Of a DNA stretch of 9,436 nucleotides, positions 6,682 to 9,436 are shown one piece after another. A program made the translations under genes and the position numbers. The DNA comes from JBDSEG01 sp039920165 (lineage in GTDB: Bacteria; Pseudomonadota; Gammaproteobacteria; Burkholderiales; Burkholderiaceae_C). The stretch covers positions 1 to 9,436 of the forward strand of contig JBDSEG010000184.1 of assembly GCA_039920165.1 (NCBI GenBank), read 5' to 3'. The first letter of the stretch is position 1. Each line of letters begins with the position of its first letter. Below the pieces are notes generated by a model that saw only the letters and a program-made list of their open reading frames with translations, did not search any database and was not told where the DNA came from.

Positions 6682-7893
6682 TCAGGCGCGATTGTGTGCC
6701 GTGCCGGAGGCGCGCTGTTCGAGGATATCGATGGCCGGCAGCGGCTTGCCCTCGAGCATTTCCAGAAAGGCGCCGCCGCCGGTCGAGATATAGCCGATGC
6801 GGTCCTCGATGCCGTATTTCGCGATCGCCCCCAGCGTATCGCCACCGCCGGCGAGGCTGAACGCGGGGCTGTCGGCGATGGCGCGCGCCACGACCTCGGT
6901 GCCGCGCGCAAACGCTTCGAACTCGAACACGCCGACAGGGCCGTTCCAGACGATGGTGCCGGCCGATCCCAGCAGCTCGGCAAGCACCGCCGCGCTGCGC
7001 GGGCCAATATCGAGGATCAGGTCATCGGCCTCGACATCGACGACATCCTTCACGCTCGCCGGCGAATCCGCTGCGAAGGCCTTGGCGGTCACGACATCGA
7101 CCGGGATCGGCACCGCCGCGCCACGCGCGCGCATGGCCTCGATGACCGCACGCGCTTCGTCGACCAGGTCGGGCTCGGCGAGCGATTTGCCGATCGGCAG
7201 ACCTTGCGCGAGCAGGAAGGTGTTGGCGATGCCGCCCCCGACGATGAGCCGCTCGACCTTGGCCGCGAGCGCCTGGAGGATCGTCAGCTTGGTGCTGACC
7301 TTGCTGCCGGCGACGATCGCGACCAGCGGGCGCTTCGGATGCGCCAGCGCCTGCGTGATGGCATCGATCTCGGCCGCGAGCAGCGGTCCGGCGCAGGCGA
7401 TTGTCGCGAACTGCGCGATGCCGTGCGTCGTCGCCTCGGCCCGGTGCGCGGTTCCGAAGGCATCGTTCACATAGATGTCGCACAGCGCCGCGAGCTTGCG
7501 TGCGAGCGCGGGGTCGTTCTTCTTCTCGCCCGGGTTTACGCGGCAGTTTTCGAGCAGCCGCAGCTGGCCCGGCGCGACCGCCACACCGTCGACCCAGTTC
7601 GCGACCAGCGGGACGTCGCGGCCCAGCAATTCGGCCAACCGCTGCGCGACCGGCGCGAGCGAGTCCTCGGGCTTGAAGGCGCCCTCGGTCGGCCGCCCAA
7701 GATGCGAGGTGACCATCACAGCGGCACCGGCGTCGAGCGCCATGCGGATGCACGCGAGGCTTGCGCGGATGCGGGTGTCTTCGGTGACGCCGCCGGCCTT
7801 GTCCTGCGGCACGTTGAGATCGGCGCGGATGAAGACGCGCCGGCCGGTCACGCGGCCCTGCGCGACCAGATCTTCGAAACGGAGCACATTCAT
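6682..7893 (-). CDS. pgk: Phosphoglycerate kinase
   Basis: Intact 403-residue cytoplasmic enzyme that transfers phosphate between 1,3-bisphosphoglycerate and ADP, making 3-phosphoglycerate and ATP in glycolysis and the reverse in gluconeogenesis. Family signature RVFIRADLNVP at 19-29 with substrate residues Asp25 and Asn27; SHLGRP at 63-68; ENCRVN at 115-120 (Arg118); DAFGTAHRAEAT from 144 (Arg151). The nucleotide domain has GSKVSTK (196-202), GGGIANTF (219-226), NGPVGVFE (317-324) and GGGDT (349-353). Length is typical. No clear Shine-Dalgarno lies before the ATG (AACCCCC precedes it), but conserved sequence starts at once, which supports this start. It sits 20 bases upstream of pyk and 55 bases after the DUF2807-type gene, where I see no convincing promoter. 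Confidence 0.97.
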   Translation of the reverse strand: MNVLRFEDLVAQGRVTGRRVFIRADLNVPQDKAGGVTEDTRIRASLACIRMALDAGAAVMVTSHLGRPTEGAFKPEDSLAPVAQRLAELLGRDVPLVANWVDGVAVAPGQLRLLENCRVNPGEKKNDPALARKLAALCDIYVNDAFGTAHRAEATTHGIAQFATIACAGPLLAAEIDAITQALAHPKRPLVAIVAGSKVSTKLTILQALAAKVERLIVGGGIANTFLLAQGLPIGKSLAEPDLVDEARAVIEAMRARGAAVPIPVDVVTAKAFAADSPASVKDVVDVEADDLILDIGPRSAAVLAELLGSAGTIVWNGPVGVFEFEAFARGTEVVARAIADSPAFSLAGGGDTLGAIAKYGIEDRIGYISTGGGAFLEMLEGKPLPAIDILEQRASGTAHNRA

Positions 7894-7948
7894 GGGGGTT
7901 GCGGAATCGGCATTGCGAGGACGCCGATTGTCGCCGCGCGCCGCGGCC

Positions 7949-8606
7949 TCAGCGACGGTGCACCCGACCGCTGCCCGCCATCGAGCTGCTGACGACGGGG
8001 TTGCCGGCGTAGCTCACGTCGCCGCTGCCGGCGATGGAAACCGCCAGCCTGCGCTCCGGGCCGACCTGGGCATCGCCGCTGCCGGCAATCTCGACCGCGA
8101 CCTCGTCGGCGGCGAGCCCGGAAGTATCGCCATCGCCGCTGCCGGCGATGGCGAGCGCGAGCCTGGTGCTTCGCCCTGCAGCTTCACCTCGCCGCTGCCG
8201 GCCAGTTCAACCCGCGCGTCGGCGACGGCCAGCCCGTGCCGCACGCCTCGCCCGATCCGCTCAGGCGGAGTGCGCGCAGCGTCGGGATGTCGACGTCGAC
8301 GCGAATCTCGGTGCGACCGTCGAGGCGCTCGCCGCGGCGCAGGCCGATCTCGAGCGTGGACAGTCCGTGCCCGCTCACGACGCGGGTCTCGACGCGGTCC
8401 AGCAGGGCAGCGTCGCCGTGCAGCTGCAGCACGGCCGGCGCCGCTTGGCGCAGCACGAGCTTGAAGGGTCCGCGCAGGTGGACCGCTTCGAATGCCTCGG
8501 CCGTGCGCCGCTGCTCGGCAGCGCTGGCCGGGACGGGGACGACCGTGAGGACCAGGGCCGACGCGAGCGCCAATGCGGCACGGCCGGTCGTCCGAGCCAG
8601 GTTCAT
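7949..8606 (-). pseudogene. Exported DUF2807-type (auto-transporter adhesin head GIN) protein, two apparent frameshifts
   Basis: Starts MNLARTTGRAALALASALVL with a Sec signal ending PASA (residue 29), then EAVHLRGPFKLVLRQ and RVDVDIPTLRALRLSGSGEA, typical of DUF2807. Near 8241-8250 one base seems missing; the next frame reads LAVADARVELAGSGEVKLQG. Near 8158-8168 a second base seems missing; the third frame reads LALAIAGSGDGDTSG, then VEIAGSGDAQV, VSIAGSGDVSY and MAGSGRVHRR before TGA at 7949-7951. Repaired length is 219 residues. The GSG units recur every 18-20 residues, as in this beta-helical family. The coding repeat gccgct spaces 54 and 60 bases in the last frame but 56 across the second break, direct evidence for one lost base. 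Role unknown; probably periplasmic or outer-envelope. An alternative start at 8639 adds 11 residues; neither has a good Shine-Dalgarno. Confidence 0.75.
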
Positions 8607-8698
8607 GGTGCGTCGGAATTCGAGTGGCAGATGCATCACCGTGCGCGCCTGCGCGATGTGGCGTCTGCCAGCGTGGGGCCCACTGCACAGCGGCGGGA

Positions 8699-8714
8699 GC
8701 GGGCTGCGGCCCGC
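8699..8714. terminator. Short GC hairpin after the small lipoprotein gene
   Basis: GCGGGC (8699-8704), a four-base loop, and GCCCGC (8709-8714) lie 26 bases past the lipoprotein stop in the 133-base gap before the DUF2807-type gene. No T run follows, and such short GC palindromes are common by chance in DNA this rich in GC. Confidence 0.2.
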
Positions 8715-8739
8715 GGCGACGGACGGTGCCGGCGCGCGA

Positions 8740-9159
8740 TCAGGATGCGTGGTCGGGCTTGCCGCGTGCGCCTTCGGCCACGGGCTTAGAGGCTCGCTTG
8801 CCCGCAGGCGCGGCCGCAGGCGTGGGCGTGGCCGCCGCCTCGGTCGTGGGCTCGGTCGCCGGCTTGGCGGATGCCAGTGAGGCGACCACGCCTTGCGGCG
8901 CCACCGGATCGATCTTGTTCTCGCGCATGTAATCGTTCATCTCGCGCCAGCCGGCGAAGACCGCGGCGCGGTCGACCTTGCGATTCATGGCGTAGCAATC
9001 CTCGATCGCCCGCGCGGCGTGGCGGCAGGCACCGCCCACCGCCTTGCCGTCGGCCTCGCGAACCGCGGCGATCCGCACCGGCGATTCGATACCCAGCATC
9101 TCGCAGCCGGTCAGCGTGACCAGCGCAAGCAGGAGGGCGGGGAAGGCGAGGCGGCGCAT
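8740..9159 (-). CDS. Small lipoprotein with conserved Cys-containing core and Ala/Pro-rich tail
   Basis: Intact 139-residue protein. Residues 1-19 are a lipoprotein signal with lipobox LTGC, giving a lipidated Cys19. Residues about 33-85 hold the likely functional core: KAVGGACRHAARAIEDCY, with two Cys (44 and 55), followed by VFAGWREMNDYMRENKID. The tail from about 95 is low-complexity Ala/Pro/Thr then Lys/Arg-rich, like a flexible periplasmic spacer. The core looks like a conserved hypothetical lipoprotein I associate with Burkholderiales, but no function is known to me. The start has no clear Shine-Dalgarno; it lies 25 bases after the upstream gene's stop, so the two may be co-transcribed. 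Confidence 0.75.
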   Translation of the reverse strand: MRRLAFPALLLALVTLTGCEMLGIESPVRIAAVREADGKAVGGACRHAARAIEDCYAMNRKVDRAAVFAGWREMNDYMRENKIDPVAPQGVVASLASAKPATEPTTEAAATPTPAAAPAGKRASKPVAEGARGKPDHAS

Positions 9160-9184
9160 GGGTGCATATCGGCGCTACCGCGGG

Positions 9185-9436
9185 TCACTTGAGGCCGCCG
9201 GACGGGGACGCGCGCAGCGCGTGGCCGATCTCGCTCTGGCCCTGCGCCGCACCGCTTTGCGGCACGCTCTCGTTGCTGCGCTCGGACACTTCGTCCCAGC
9301 GCGCCGCGACGCGCTCGGCCGCGTCGGCGCCGCTGCCCACGTGGATGCCTTCGGTCAGCGTGACATAGGCGCGCGCGAAGCTGCCGGCGCCAGCGCACAG
9401 GATGGCACGGCTGGGCGCTTCGCGCGAGGCCAGCAC
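9185..9436 (-). CDS. Probable short-chain dehydrogenase/reductase, C-terminal part only
   Basis: The frame is open from the window edge to TGA at 9185-9187, so the start lies beyond the window and only the last 83 or so residues are seen. The stretch SRAILCAGAGSFARAYVTLT followed by EGIHVG and then AAERVAARWDEVSE resembles the end of SDR-family oxidoreductases of the multifunctional-enzyme type, where a hydrophobic strand, a GAG turn and a closing helix with a conserved Trp follow the Rossmann fold. The cofactor-binding and catalytic Tyr-Lys motifs would lie outside the window, so this call rests on the C-terminus alone. Polar residues with Gln-Ser-Gly motifs fill the tail. Confidence 0.5.
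   Translation of the reverse strand: MLASREAPSRAILCAGAGSFARAYVTLTEGIHVGSGADAAERVAARWDEVSERSNESVPQSGAAQGQSEIGHALRASPSGGLK

Noticed and set aside
5123..6793. Plus-strand open frame of 556 codons opposite pyk
   Set aside because: Arg/His/Asp/Leu-rich translation with no family resemblance; pyk on the other strand is unambiguous.
5205..7007. Minus-strand open frame of 600 codons overlapping pgk and pyk
   Set aside because: Arg/Ala/Pro-rich off-frame reading across two well-supported genes.
6694..7992. Plus-strand open frame of 432 codons opposite pgk
   Set aside because: Same codon-mirror pattern; pgk motifs fully explain the region.
8021..8200. Regularly spaced gccgctgccgg repeats suggestive of a DNA repeat array
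   Set aside because: They encode the AGSG units of the DUF2807-type protein, with codon-level spacing; no spacer structure of CRISPR or mobile element.
9170..9180. CGGTAGC plus GCCG spacer just upstream of the small lipoprotein gene
   Set aside because: Resembles half of the operator, but the second unit is absent, so chance is likely.

Overview
The window comes from a high-GC Gram-negative bacterium. The wording of the phosphoglycerate kinase and pyruvate kinase proteins resembles betaproteobacterial (Burkholderiales-like) versions; this assignment is by recall of family sequence, not by a search. All supported genes lie on the minus strand, so they are transcribed from high to low coordinates.

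Right part (9436 to 7949): the C-terminal end of a probable short-chain dehydrogenase, a small alanine/proline-tailed lipoprotein, and an exported DUF2807-type protein with glycine-serine-glycine repeats whose reading frame is broken twice. Centre (7893 to 5231): pgk and pyk, two intact enzymes of lower glycolysis, 20 bases apart. Then comes one very large regulator (5114 to 1728): an N-terminal winged-helix plus BTAD region, an AAA/STAND-type ATPase and a long TPR-like C-terminal half.

Left part (1643 to 1): three genes for exported proteins. The first is an intact periplasmic protein with a C-terminal Ivy-like lysozyme-inhibitor domain (CKNHDC loop). The second is a small cysteine-rich secreted protein with one apparent frameshift. 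The third is a lipoprotein with frameshifts that runs off the window edge and whose visible end resembles the start of an MliC-type lysozyme-inhibitor domain. Each has its own good Shine-Dalgarno sequence.

The most interesting signal is a pair of matching operator-like sites, one just upstream of the regulator and one just upstream of the Ivy-like gene. Each holds two perfect CGGTAAC units at 11-base period with a third, diverged unit (YCGCACC) in the same register. This is the spacing expected for OmpR/PhoB- and SARP-type winged-helix proteins. The inference is that the regulator controls itself and the downstream envelope-defence cluster. The five apparent indels fall only in the three small exported-protein genes and often near G/C or T runs, so base-calling errors and real gene decay are both possible.
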